Source: Pseudomonadota bacterium (GTDB taxonomy: Bacteria; Pseudomonadota; Alphaproteobacteria; Rhizobiales; Rhizobiaceae). From it: DNA of 25,466 bases. The position numbers and the translations under genes were made by a program. The stretch covers positions 1 to 25,466 of the forward strand of contig JAEWOP010000073.1 in the NCBI GenBank assembly GCA_023399635.1, written 5' to 3'. Shown here in pieces: positions 13,745 to 22,222 of this stretch; positions within the stretch are counted from its first letter, which is position 1; every line of letters begins with the position of its first letter. Under the pieces are notes generated by a model. It ran no database searches. It was given only the letters and a program-made list of their open reading frames with translations, and was not told the origin of the DNA.

Positions 13745-16084
13745 CTATCGCCGACCACGGGGTGGTCTTGTGCCGGCTTTTGGCCGCTGCGTGCCTCTGC
13801 CCCGCCGCCCGGACTTGTGGAAGGAGCGGGTTGCCGTCGGCATCTTACGGCCCTCGCTCAGCATCTCGAAGCGCAGAGCACCAGCGAGTGGGATCGCTTC
13901 TACAAGTTTGACATCGACGGCATCGCCAAGCTGAAAGCCGAGACCACTTTTTTCCCCGACAAGCGCCTGGTGAGCTTCGTCATAGATGAAGTAGTCCATA
14001 CCCAAGGTAGATATGGGCACAAAGCCGTCGGCGCCATAGGTCGGAAGCGTGACAAATAGCCCGGCCTTGGTCACACCCGAGATCTGCGCTTCGAATTCCT
14101 CATTCACTCGGGCGCTAAGGTGATGGGCGATCAGCCGGTTGACGGTTTCTCGTTCGGCGGCCATGGCGCGGCGTTCGAACGTCGAGATCTCTGCTGCGAT
14201 GTCGTCCAGTGCGGCCTCTTCTTCAGGCGTGATCCCGCCTTCACCAAGGCCGAGCGAGCCCACCAGCGCGCGATGCACGATCAGGTCGGCATACCGGCGG
14301 ATCGGAGACGTAAAATGGGCGTACTTCATCAGGTTCAGGCCAAAATGACCAATGTTCTCCGGACTGTAGATCGCCTGGCTTTGCGACCGCAGGACCATTT
14401 CGTTCACCATGGTCTGATGCGGCGTATCCAGCGCCCGCGCCAAGATGCCGTTGAAGGAATTTGCGCGGAGTTGTCCACCCTGCGCCATGGACAGGCCGAT
14501 CGTTGCGAGGAACTCTCTGAGCGTTTCCTGCTTCGACAGTGCCGGGGCATCGTGGACGCGGTAGACAAGCGGCTGGCGCTTCTTCTCAAGGGTCTCGGCA
14601 GCCGCAACATTGGCTTGGATCATCATCTCTTCGATGAGCTTGTGCGCATCAAGCCGTTCAGGCACGTGAACGCGATCTACCGTGCCGTCCGGCTTCAGGA
14701 TGATCTTGCGCTCCGGCATGTCGAGCTCAAGCGGCTGGCGTCGGTCTCGGCCTCGCTTCAAGATGGCGTAAGCCTGCCAGAGCGGCTTCAGGATAGGCTC
14801 CAGCAGCGGGCCCGCCTTGTCGTCCGGTCTACCGTCGATGGCCGCCTGCGCCTGCTGATATGAGAGCTTCGCGGCACTCTTCATCATGATCCGGTGGAAG
14901 GTATGGCTTGCTTTGCGGCCCTCGCGCGAGAAAACCATCCGTACGGCGAGTGCGGGTCGATCCTCGCCTTCACGAAGCGAGCAGAGATCGTTGGATATCC
15001 GCTCCGGCAGCATGGGCACGACGCGGTCAGGAAAATAGACCGAGTTGCCGCGCTTCAATGCCTCACGATCAAGAGGAGATCCAGTGCGGATATACCAGGA
15101 TACATCGGCGATCGCGACCGTTACGATGACGCCGCCGGGATTATCGGGCGAGGGGTCTGCCTCGGCATAAACTGCGTCGTCGTGATCCTTTGCATCTGCT
15201 GGATCAATCGTGATGAGGGGCAGATGTCGCCAATCCTCCCGATTTGCAATCGGTGCCGGGCGGGCAGCTTCTGCGGCATCAAGTACAGCCTGCGGAAAGA
15301 CGTGCGGGATCCCATGCGCATAGATCGCGATCATCGAGATCGCTTTTTCTGATCCAACGGAGCCAACGACGGAAAGAACCCGTGCGCGCGCCAATCCTAG
15401 GCGGCCGGTGCGGACAACCTCGACCTCGACCAGGTCGCCGTCCTTCGCCTCGCCCAGCCCATCGTTGTCGATCACCATCTCCTCGCCGCGCCGCTCGATC
15501 GGCATCAGGCGGATCTCATGCTCGGCCATCCGCACAACGCCGAGAGACGCGCCTTTGCGTCGGTCAATGATCTTGATGACGCGCGCCGTATAGGCCGGAC
15601 CGCTGCGATCCTTGTTCGCAAAAATCTTGGCGAGGATACGGTCGTTTAATCCCGCAGCGGGAGTCTTTCCCTTGCCGCGGCCCTGCGACGACTGCCGGAT
15701 CAGGACAGCAGGAGCAGCGCCGTGTTCTTCAGGCCATTCTGCTGGTCTGCCGATCAACTCGCCATCCTTGTCGCGCGTCGTGATGTCGAGAACTGTGACG
15801 GGGGGCAGTGCGCCTGGTCGCGATAGCGATTTGCGCCCTTTCTTCACCAGGCCTTCATCTTCCAGGTCGCGCAGAAGCTCCTTGAGCTCGATCCGCGCCT
15901 CGCCCTTTAGACCAAAGGCCTTGGCGATATCCCGCTTCGAAGCCTGATCCGGATTGTCGGCAATGAACTCCAGCAGGATATCCCGCGGCGGAACTTGGCC
16001 ATGGATGATCGCGGCTTTGTCTGTTGTCGCCTTGCCGGCCGAGGTCGATTTCGAGCGGCGGTCTTCGCGCGGTTGTCTCGTCAC
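13745..16084 (-). CDS. rnr: Ribonuclease R
   Basis: RNase R is a cytoplasmic 3'-to-5' exoribonuclease that degrades structured RNA, important in RNA turnover, tmRNA-linked decay and cold stress. The 779-aa protein has an N-terminal winged-helix region (residues ~30-85), cold-shock domains, and the RNB catalytic core with IDPADAKDHDDAVY (D294, D300, D302, D303). The RNB motif TSPIRRYADLIVHRAL comes later, then an S1 domain (EAQISGVTKAGLFVTLP) and a tail rich in Arg, Lys and Gly. The start codon is GTG 16084, sharing four bases (GTGA) with the topA stop, so the two genes are translationally coupled. The DUF983 gene follows after 10 bases. Confidence 0.96.
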   Translation of the reverse strand: MTRQPREDRRSKSTSAGKATTDKAAIIHGQVPPRDILLEFIADNPDQASKRDIAKAFGLKGEARIELKELLRDLEDEGLVKKGRKSLSRPGALPPVTVLDITTRDKDGELIGRPAEWPEEHGAAPAVLIRQSSQGRGKGKTPAAGLNDRILAKIFANKDRSGPAYTARVIKIIDRRKGASLGVVRMAEHEIRLMPIERRGEEMVIDNDGLGEAKDGDLVEVEVVRTGRLGLARARVLSVVGSVGSEKAISMIAIYAHGIPHVFPQAVLDAAEAARPAPIANREDWRHLPLITIDPADAKDHDDAVYAEADPSPDNPGGVIVTVAIADVSWYIRTGSPLDREALKRGNSVYFPDRVVPMLPERISNDLCSLREGEDRPALAVRMVFSREGRKASHTFHRIMMKSAAKLSYQQAQAAIDGRPDDKAGPLLEPILKPLWQAYAILKRGRDRRQPLELDMPERKIILKPDGTVDRVHVPERLDAHKLIEEMMIQANVAAAETLEKKRQPLVYRVHDAPALSKQETLREFLATIGLSMAQGGQLRANSFNGILARALDTPHQTMVNEMVLRSQSQAIYSPENIGHFGLNLMKYAHFTSPIRRYADLIVHRALVGSLGLGEGGITPEEEAALDDIAAEISTFERRAMAAERETVNRLIAHHLSARVNEEFEAQISGVTKAGLFVTLPTYGADGFVPISTLGMDYFIYDEAHQALVGEKSGLGFQLGDAVDVKLVEAIPLAGALRFEMLSEGRKMPTATRSFHKSGRRGRGTQRPKAGTRPPRGRR

Positions 16085-18738
16085 GTAGCGGTCTTCTTTG
16101 CTTTCGGTGCCGCTTTCGCCTTAGCCTTCGGCTTAGCGGCCGCTTTCGTCTTCTTCGCAGCTTTTTCGCCGGTAGCGACCTTTGCGGCTTTGGCAGCTGT
16201 CTTCTTGCCCGATGCTGCCTTGCCTCCTTTTTCAACGATCAGAGCCATGGCCTCTTCCATCGTCACCGACTGCGGGTCCTTACCCTTTGGCAGCGTGGCG
16301 TTGACCTTGCCCCAGTTGACGTAGGGCCCGTAGCGTCCGTCCCGCACGGTGATCGCACCGCCGCTTGGATGGTCGCCCAACGTCTTCAATACAGCGGGTG
16401 TTCCCCGGCCTCGCCCACCGGGGCCCTTGCTTTGCTTTTCAGCAATGACTGTCACAGCGCGGTTGAGGCCGATGGTGAAGACGTCTTCGATCGTCTCAAG
16501 GTTTGCGTAGCTGCCGTCATGCAAGAGAAACGGGCCGTAGCGGCCAAGCCCTGCCGAGATCATCTTTCCCGATTCCGGGTGCTGGCCGATGTCACGTGGC
16601 AGGCTGATAAGCGCCAGCGCCTTCTCGTGATCGATGTCTTCGGGCCTCCAACCCTTCGGCAGCGAAGAGCGCTTGGCTTCCTTGCCTTCACCGCGCTGGA
16701 TGTAAGGTCCGAACCGGCCGGAACGCAGCGTCAGTTCCTCGCCTGTATGCGGATCGGCACCCAACGCCTTAGGCTCGTTCAACCCGCTGGAATCCGCTTC
16801 GTTTCCTTCAGACGACAACTGCCGGGTAAAGTTGCACTCGGGATAGTTGGAACAGCCGACAAAGGCTCCGTATTTGCCAAGCTTCAGTGACAGCTGACCG
16901 GTGCCGCACACCTGGCAGATCCGCGGATCGCTGCCGTCCTCGCGCTTGGGGAAGACGAGCGGCGCAAGCGCTTCGTTCAGCGCGTCCAGAACATTGGTGA
17001 CCCGCAGTTCCTTGGTGTCTTCGATCTGGGCGAAGAAGTCGTTCCAGAATTCTCGGAGAACCTGCTTCCAATCCAGTTCGCCCGCGGAAATCTTGTCCAG
17101 CTTCTCTTCGAGATCGGCAGTGAAGTCGTACTCGACGTATTTGGTGAAGAAGTTCTCCAGGAATGCAGTCACCAGGCGGCCCTTCGCCTGCGGAATGAGC
17201 TTGCGCTTGTCCATCGTAACGTATTCGCGGTCACTCAGCGTCTTGAGGGTCGCGGCATAGGTTGATGGACGCCCGATGCCGAGCTCCTCCATCTTCTTGA
17301 TGAGCGAGGCTTCCGAGTAACGCGGCGGCGGTTCGGTGAAATGCTGGCTCGCGTTTACTTTGCTCCTATCAAGCTTTTCGCGCGCGTTGATCTCCGGCAG
17401 ACGGCCATCTGCCTCGTCATCCTCGCTCTTTTCGCCGTCCTCGCGGCTGTCGACATAGGCGCCGAGGAAACCGTCGAAGCGGATCACGGAGCCGACGGCG
17501 CGAAGGCCCGCCTTCTGACCGCCATTGTCGGCGATGATTTCCGCTGTCGTGCGTTCGATTTCGGCCGACGCCATCTGACTGGCGATGCCGCGTTTCCAGA
17601 TCAACTCGTAAAGGCGTGCCTGGTCGGCGTCGAGGTAACGACGCACCTTGTCCGGTGACCGGTTGAAGTCTGTGGGGCGGATGGCTTCGTGCGCTTCCTG
17701 GGCGTTCTTCGCCTTGGTTGAATAGAAACGTGGCTTCTCTGGCAGATATCGGTCGCCAAATTGATCCCGAATTGCAATGCGGGCACCATCGATCGCTTCT
17801 GGTGCCATCTGCACGCCGTCGGTACGCATATAGGTGATCAAACCGACAGTCTCGCCGCCGATATCCACCCCCTCGTAAAGCTTCTGCGCCACCTGCATGG
17901 TGCGCGACGCGTTGAAGCCGAGGTTGGAAGAAGCCGCCTGCTGGAGCGTGGACGTGGTGAAAGGCGGTCCCGGATTGCGTTTGACAGGTTTGGCTTCCAC
18001 GCCTTCCACGATGTAGGCTGCTCCATCGAGAAGCGCCTTCAGCCGGTTTGCCTCATCACCCGTCTTGATTGATCGCCCTTGCAGGCGTTTGCCATCGGCA
18101 GAAACCAGGCGGGCTTCGAACTCGTCGCCGCGCGGCGTGCGCAGCAAGGCGGAGAGGTTCCAGTACTCTTCGGAAACGAAACGTTCGATCTCCGTCTCGC
18201 GATCGCAAACAAGGCGCAGCGCAACCGACTGGACGCGGCCAGCCGAGCGGGCGCCGGGCAGCTTGCGCCATAGAACGGGCGAGAGGTTGAAGCCCACCAG
18301 ATAGTCGAGCGCCCGCCGTGCGAGATAGGCGTCCACAAGCGGTACATCGATATCGCGGGGGGCGGCCATCGCGTCCAGAACCGCTTTCTTCGTGATAGCG
18401 TTGAAGACGACGCGCTTGACCGGCATGTCGCCCAGCACCCGCTTCTTTTTCAGAAGATCAAGCACGTGCCAGGATATCGCTTCGCCTTCGCGATCAGGGT
18501 CTGTCGCAAGGAAGAGGCCGTCGGAGCCCTTCACCGCATCCGCTATGTCCTTGATGCGTTTCTGCGAGGCGCTGTCGACTTCCCAGGTCATCTCGAATTC
18601 CTGATCAGGCAGAACAGATCCGTCTTTTGCAGGAAGATCACGTACGTGCCCAAACGACGCGAGAACCTTGTAGCCTGAGCCGAGGTACTTATTGATTGTC
18701 TTGGCTTTGGCCGGAGATTCGACAACGACAACGTTCAT
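16081..18738 (-). CDS. topA: DNA topoisomerase I
   Basis: This type IA topoisomerase relaxes negative supercoils behind RNA polymerase. The 885-aa protein starts with a Toprim domain (VVVESPAKAKTINKYLG with E7; FLATDPDREGEA with D80, D82 and E84). The active-site tyrosine is Y303 in GLITYMRTDG. After the core there is one four-cysteine zinc ribbon (CQVCGTG...CSNYPEC) and three further repeats without cysteines, each with a GRYGPY-type motif. The last ~45 residues are nearly all Lys and Ala, a DNA-binding tail common in alphaproteobacteria. ATG 18738 has only a weak AGAGAAG upstream. It is the first gene of topA-rnr-DUF983, and is divergent from the small gene at 18978. Confidence 0.97.
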   Translation of the reverse strand: MNVVVVESPAKAKTINKYLGSGYKVLASFGHVRDLPAKDGSVLPDQEFEMTWEVDSASQKRIKDIADAVKGSDGLFLATDPDREGEAISWHVLDLLKKKRVLGDMPVKRVVFNAITKKAVLDAMAAPRDIDVPLVDAYLARRALDYLVGFNLSPVLWRKLPGARSAGRVQSVALRLVCDRETEIERFVSEEYWNLSALLRTPRGDEFEARLVSADGKRLQGRSIKTGDEANRLKALLDGAAYIVEGVEAKPVKRNPGPPFTTSTLQQAASSNLGFNASRTMQVAQKLYEGVDIGGETVGLITYMRTDGVQMAPEAIDGARIAIRDQFGDRYLPEKPRFYSTKAKNAQEAHEAIRPTDFNRSPDKVRRYLDADQARLYELIWKRGIASQMASAEIERTTAEIIADNGGQKAGLRAVGSVIRFDGFLGAYVDSREDGEKSEDDEADGRLPEINAREKLDRSKVNASQHFTEPPPRYSEASLIKKMEELGIGRPSTYAATLKTLSDREYVTMDKRKLIPQAKGRLVTAFLENFFTKYVEYDFTADLEEKLDKISAGELDWKQVLREFWNDFFAQIEDTKELRVTNVLDALNEALAPLVFPKREDGSDPRICQVCGTGQLSLKLGKYGAFVGCSNYPECNFTRQLSSEGNEADSSGLNEPKALGADPHTGEELTLRSGRFGPYIQRGEGKEAKRSSLPKGWRPEDIDHEKALALISLPRDIGQHPESGKMISAGLGRYGPFLLHDGSYANLETIEDVFTIGLNRAVTVIAEKQSKGPGGRGRGTPAVLKTLGDHPSGGAITVRDGRYGPYVNWGKVNATLPKGKDPQSVTMEEAMALIVEKGGKAASGKKTAAKAAKVATGEKAAKKTKAAAKPKAKAKAAPKAKKTAT

Positions 18739-18880
18739 TTTTGACTTCTCTATGGTGAGGCGATGCCCGGATGGAGGCGAAGTTCCAGGCCAATCTGCGT
18801 CCCGACATGGATGGCCTTTTGGCTGCGGTCAAGTGCCATGGCCAAATAAGCACTGCAACGAGATGCAACCAGAGAAGGAA

Positions 18881-18917
18881 TTATCTACCGATTGCAATTT
18901 AAGATAACTGCGTTATC
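18881..18917. repeat. Clustered GATAA/TTATC palindromic motifs, possible operator
   Basis: TTATCT (18881-18886) and AGATAA (18902-18907) form an inverted repeat. GATAAC (18903-18908) and GTTATC (18912-18917) form a second, tighter palindrome with a 3-base spacer. The cluster lies between the divergent topA and small-protein genes, about 60 bases before the latter. This spacing suggests a binding site for a dimeric regulator, but I cannot name one. Confidence 0.4.
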
Positions 18918-18977
18918 CTGCTGCTATCAACGTAGATATCGAGTGCTTCCTGAGGTCGTAGCGGGGCAGGTTGTGTC

Positions 18978-19196
18978 ATGGGATCGGAACGTCAGACCTC
19001 CGGCAATGGAGAGGCAATTACCTACATCCGGCAGATGCTTGGAGAACTGCACCAGGTGGCCTCGAGAGAGGGAGCGGATATGCTGTGCTACCTGATTGAG
19101 ATGGCGTATGTGGAAGCGGGGGACGTGCAGGCCGGAAGGCGCCCGCGCTCAGTCGGCCATCGCAATGGAGACAAGCCCTCCGGGATGACGGTGTAG
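18978..19196 (+). CDS. Small hypothetical protein (72 aa)
   Basis: I know no function for this protein. It is soluble and probably helical: the core AITYIRQMLGELHQVASREG followed by MLCYLIEMAYVEAGDVQ looks like two amphipathic helices and resembles a small protein family I associate with rhizobia. No signal peptide or membrane segment is evident. The ATG at 18978 is preceded by a weak GGGGCAGG about 8 bases upstream. The last 16 codons overlap the 3' end of dprA on the other strand by 48 bases, so the basic tail after VQAGRR shares its DNA with the dprA C terminus. The codon pattern and conserved-looking core favour a real gene. A palindrome cluster upstream may regulate it. Confidence 0.65.
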   Translation: MGSERQTSGNGEAITYIRQMLGELHQVASREGADMLCYLIEMAYVEAGDVQAGRRPRSVGHRNGDKPSGMTV

Positions 19197-20300
19197 ACGT
19201 CCGGCAAGATCGAGTTCCAGGAGAACCAGATAGACTGCCGATGCAGGAAGACTTGTATGCCGTATGATGTCGTCAACCTCGACCGGCGTCGGCCCAAGCG
19301 CCGAAATGATGCTGGCACGCTCGCTTTCGTCGGGCGGATCAAAATTGGCCCCGCCACCGTCTCTATCCGGCTCTTCGATGACAGAACCTCCCATCGGTCT
19401 CATCTGTGAAAGCGGTGCCAGGGCTTCGAGAACGTCGCCAGATCCGCTGGTGACAATAGCTCCCTGCTTCAGAAGATTATTGGTTCCATGGCAGCGCGGA
19501 TCCAGTGGCGAGCCGGGGACGGCGAAGACCAGCCGCCCGAAATCCGCGGCCATGCGCGCGGTGATGAGCGATCCGGAGCGATGGGCGGCCTCCACCACGA
19601 CGACACCCAAGGATATGCCAGCGATCAGTCTGTTGCGACGAGGGAAATCCCTTGCTCTGGGCTCCCAGCCAAATGGCATCTCGCTGACCGCGAGCCCGCC
19701 GCCGCCGACGATCTCCTCCATCAGAGGGATGTTCTCGGGCGGGTAGGGCATGTCAAGTCCTCCCGCAAGGACAGCGATCGTTCCGGTTTCGATGCTGGCG
19801 CGATGGGCAGCTGTATCGATCCCTCGGGCGAGCCCAGACGTCACCGAATAGCCGGCTCGGCCGAGGTCGCGCGCGATGCCCGCAGCAAACTTGGCACCGC
19901 TGATCGACGCGTTGCGCGAGCCGACGACACCAACCGAGGGGCGGGTCGCGATCTGAAGATCTCCCTTCACGGCCAGCAGTGGCGGAGCACCGTCGATTTG
20001 CCTGAGTGCAGGAGGGTAGTCGGGTTCTCCGATGCCGAGGAAATGCGCGCCGAAACGGCTGGCGGTATCGATCTCGCGTTCAGCTTCCTCGACCGAGGCG
20101 ATCCGGATTGTGCGAGAGGCGCCGCCACGGGCAGAAAGCTCTGGCAGCATCGAAAGTGCCGCCTCCGCAGATCCGAAATGGTTGATCAGGTCGCGGAACG
20201 TGGCGGGCCCGACATTGTCGCTGCGGATCAGCCGAAGCCAGGCGATCCTTTGCCGGTCGGTGAGCGCAATCCCGTGTCGTCTTGCGCCGCCGTCAGGCAT
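19149..20300 (-). CDS. dprA: DNA processing protein DprA
   Basis: DprA binds incoming single-stranded DNA and loads RecA during natural transformation; it is also conserved in bacteria not known to be competent. The 383-aa protein has an N-terminal helical/SAM-like region (IAWLRLIRSDNVGPATFRDL) and a Rossmann-like core with VGSRNASISG, SGLARGIDTAAHRASIE, GTIAVLAGGLD, FPRRNRLIAG and GSLITARMAADFGR. A C-terminal winged helix follows (VDDIIRHTSLPASAVYLVLLELDLAGR). ATG 20300 lies 2 bases after the plsY stop, with AAGGGA overlapping that stop. It is the last gene of the pyrB-plsY operon, and its 3' end overlaps the convergent small gene by 48 bases. Confidence 0.95.
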   Translation of the reverse strand: MPDGGARRHGIALTDRQRIAWLRLIRSDNVGPATFRDLINHFGSAEAALSMLPELSARGGASRTIRIASVEEAEREIDTASRFGAHFLGIGEPDYPPALRQIDGAPPLLAVKGDLQIATRPSVGVVGSRNASISGAKFAAGIARDLGRAGYSVTSGLARGIDTAAHRASIETGTIAVLAGGLDMPYPPENIPLMEEIVGGGGLAVSEMPFGWEPRARDFPRRNRLIAGISLGVVVVEAAHRSGSLITARMAADFGRLVFAVPGSPLDPRCHGTNNLLKQGAIVTSGSGDVLEALAPLSQMRPMGGSVIEEPDRDGGGANFDPPDESERASIISALGPTPVEVDDIIRHTSLPASAVYLVLLELDLAGRLHRHPGGLVSIAMAD

Positions 20301-20302
20301 CG

Positions 20303-20920
20303 CTATCCCTTTTGGCCGATCTTGCCTTCTGTACCCGCCAGCAACCGCTTGATGTTGGCCTCATGCCGCCACCAAGCGACTGCCGTCATGATGGCCATGA
20401 CAAGCGCGATCTTTTCTTCACCTACTATCCATAGTGCAACCGGAATCGCAAGCGTTGCAACCAATGCGGACAGTGAGGAGTATTTGCTGACGAAGGCGAC
20501 CGCGAGCCAGACGACGGCGAAGATCAGCACCCAGATCGGCGCAACGCCGAGCAGCATGCCGATATAGGTGGCGACGCCCTTGCCACCCTTGAAGCCGAGC
20601 CAGATGGGGAAGAGGTGGCCGAGGAAGGCGCCGAACCCGGCAAGAAGACCGGCCTCAGGTCCAGCAATATAAGCGCCCGCGACGGCTGCAGCAGTGGCTT
20701 TCAACGCGTCAAGCAGGAGCGTTGCTGCCGCGAGCTTCTTGTTGCCGGTACGAAGAACATTGGTCGCGCCGATGTTTCCCGAGCCGATAGAGCGGATGTC
20801 GCCCAGCCCCGCCGCCCGCGTCAGGATCAACCCGAACGGGATCGAACCCAAAAGGTATCCGAGCACGACTGCCGCAATGGCAACACCGCCGCCGATCTGC
20901 CAGTTCATGACGTCATCCAT
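20303..20920 (-). CDS. plsY: Glycerol-3-phosphate acyltransferase PlsY
   Basis: PlsY is an inner-membrane enzyme that transfers the acyl group from acyl-phosphate to glycerol-3-phosphate, the first step of phospholipid synthesis in the PlsX/Y route. The 205-aa protein has about five or more membrane helices and all the family motifs: LLGSIPFGLILTR, GSGNIGATNVLRTGNKK, GHLFPIWLGFKGGKGVAT and the C-terminal RHEANIKRLLAGTEGKIG. Its length is normal. It begins 12 bases after the pyrC-like gene and ends 2 bases before dprA, so it is inside the operon. ATG 20920 is used; an in-frame ATG at 20908 is also possible. Confidence 0.96.
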   Translation of the reverse strand: MDDVMNWQIGGGVAIAAVVLGYLLGSIPFGLILTRAAGLGDIRSIGSGNIGATNVLRTGNKKLAAATLLLDALKATAAAVAGAYIAGPEAGLLAGFGAFLGHLFPIWLGFKGGKGVATYIGMLLGVAPIWVLIFAVVWLAVAFVSKYSSLSALVATLAIPVALWIVGEEKIALVMAIMTAVAWWRHEANIKRLLAGTEGKIGQKG

Positions 20921-20932
20921 CGGTCGGCCTCC

Positions 20933-22222
20933 TCACAACGAATGGACGCATTTGCCGGCAACATAGGTCGCAACGGCGCGACCGGAGAAGCGGGCGTCTT
21001 CAAACGGCGTGTTCTTGGAGCGCGACAGCAGGGTGTCCTTGGCAACAAGCCAGGGCTCCTCCAGGTCGATCAGCGTGATGTCACCCTTGGCGCCGGGCTT
21101 GAGCGTCCCCGCGTCCAGCCCGAAGATCTGCGCAGGGCGCGTAGACATGGCGTCGATCAGCCGCAGCAACGGCACCTGGCCGGAATGATGCAGTCGCAGA
21201 GCCGCTGCCAGCATCGTCTCCAACCCGACGGCGCCATCGGCCGCATCGGCGAACGGCAGGCGTTTCGTGTCGACGTCCTGCGGATCATGCGAGGACACAA
21301 TGATATCGATCGTGCCATCGGCCAGCGCCTCGACCATCGCGACCCGATCATCCTCCGTGCGCAGGGGAGGTGATAGCTTGAAGAAGGTCCGATACTCGCC
21401 GATGTCGTTCTCGTTGAGAGACAGATGATTGATCGAGATACCACAGGTGACATGGGCGCCACGACCACGAGCGACTCGGACTGCTTCTGCCGATTCAGGC
21501 ACTGAGATCTTCGCTGCGTGGTATTTCGCCCTGGTGAGAGCGGCGATCCGCAGATCACGCTCAAGTGGAATGATCTCGGCTTCTCTGGGAACGCCGGCAA
21601 GCCCGAGCCAGCTGGCAAACAGGCCCTCGTTCATGACGCCGTTGCCGATGTATTTTTCGCGAGGCTCCAGCGCGATGACGGCGTCGAACTCGCGTGCATA
21701 GGTCATCGCGCGGCGGAGAACCAGCGTGTCCGGCAGGCCATGGCGGCCGTTCGTGAAGGCAACCGCACCTGCGGCCTGCAGCAGACCGATCTCGGTCATT
21801 TCTTCCCCGGCAAGACCCTTCGTCACCGCTGCGGAGGGGTACACATTGACTGTAGCCTTGTCGCGAGCCGTCTTCTTGACGAATTCAACAAGGGCGATGT
21901 CGTCGAGCACCGGGTCCGTATCCGGCATCATGATAAAGGAGGTGACGCCGCCGGCCGCCGCCGCACGGCTGGCCGATTCGATCGTTTCGCGATGCTCCGC
22001 TCCCGGCTCTCCAACGAAAACGCGAGCGTCGACCAGTCCGGGTGTCGCAACAAGACCGCTGCAATCGCGAACTTCGGCACCCTCCGGGGTCCCCTGATTG
22101 CGGGCATCTGCGCCGGCAGCCAGGATCCGGCCATCGTCGCCGACGATGATGGTGCCGCGTTCATCAAGCTTGCGGGAGGGGTCGATGATGCGGGCATTGT
22201 TGAGGACGAGTGGGCGGGTCAT
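20933..22222 (-). CDS. pyrC: Dihydroorotase-like protein lacking metal ligands (PyrC'/PyrX type)
   Basis: This 429-aa amidohydrolase-fold protein aligns end to end with type I dihydroorotase, but the catalytic metal site is missing. The HxH motif after beta-strand 1 is replaced by DARVFV (R67 and F69 in place of the two His). FSDDG is replaced by FTNGR, the next metal histidine region reads ALEPREKY, AHVS is AKIS, and ATDHAPH is SSHDPQD. It is therefore very probably not an active dihydroorotase. The ATG overlaps the pyrB stop (ATGA). As in Pseudomonas, where an inactive PyrC' holds PyrB in a large complex, the likely role is structural or regulatory support of aspartate transcarbamoylase, with an active dihydroorotase elsewhere. 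Confidence 0.9.
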   Translation of the reverse strand: MTRPLVLNNARIIDPSRKLDERGTIIVGDDGRILAAGADARNQGTPEGAEVRDCSGLVATPGLVDARVFVGEPGAEHRETIESASRAAAAGGVTSFIMMPDTDPVLDDIALVEFVKKTARDKATVNVYPSAAVTKGLAGEEMTEIGLLQAAGAVAFTNGRHGLPDTLVLRRAMTYAREFDAVIALEPREKYIGNGVMNEGLFASWLGLAGVPREAEIIPLERDLRIAALTRAKYHAAKISVPESAEAVRVARGRGAHVTCGISINHLSLNENDIGEYRTFFKLSPPLRTEDDRVAMVEALADGTIDIIVSSHDPQDVDTKRLPFADAADGAVGLETMLAAALRLHHSGQVPLLRLIDAMSTRPAQIFGLDAGTLKPGAKGDITLIDLEEPWLVAKDTLLSRSKNTPFEDARFSGRAVATYVAGKCVHSL

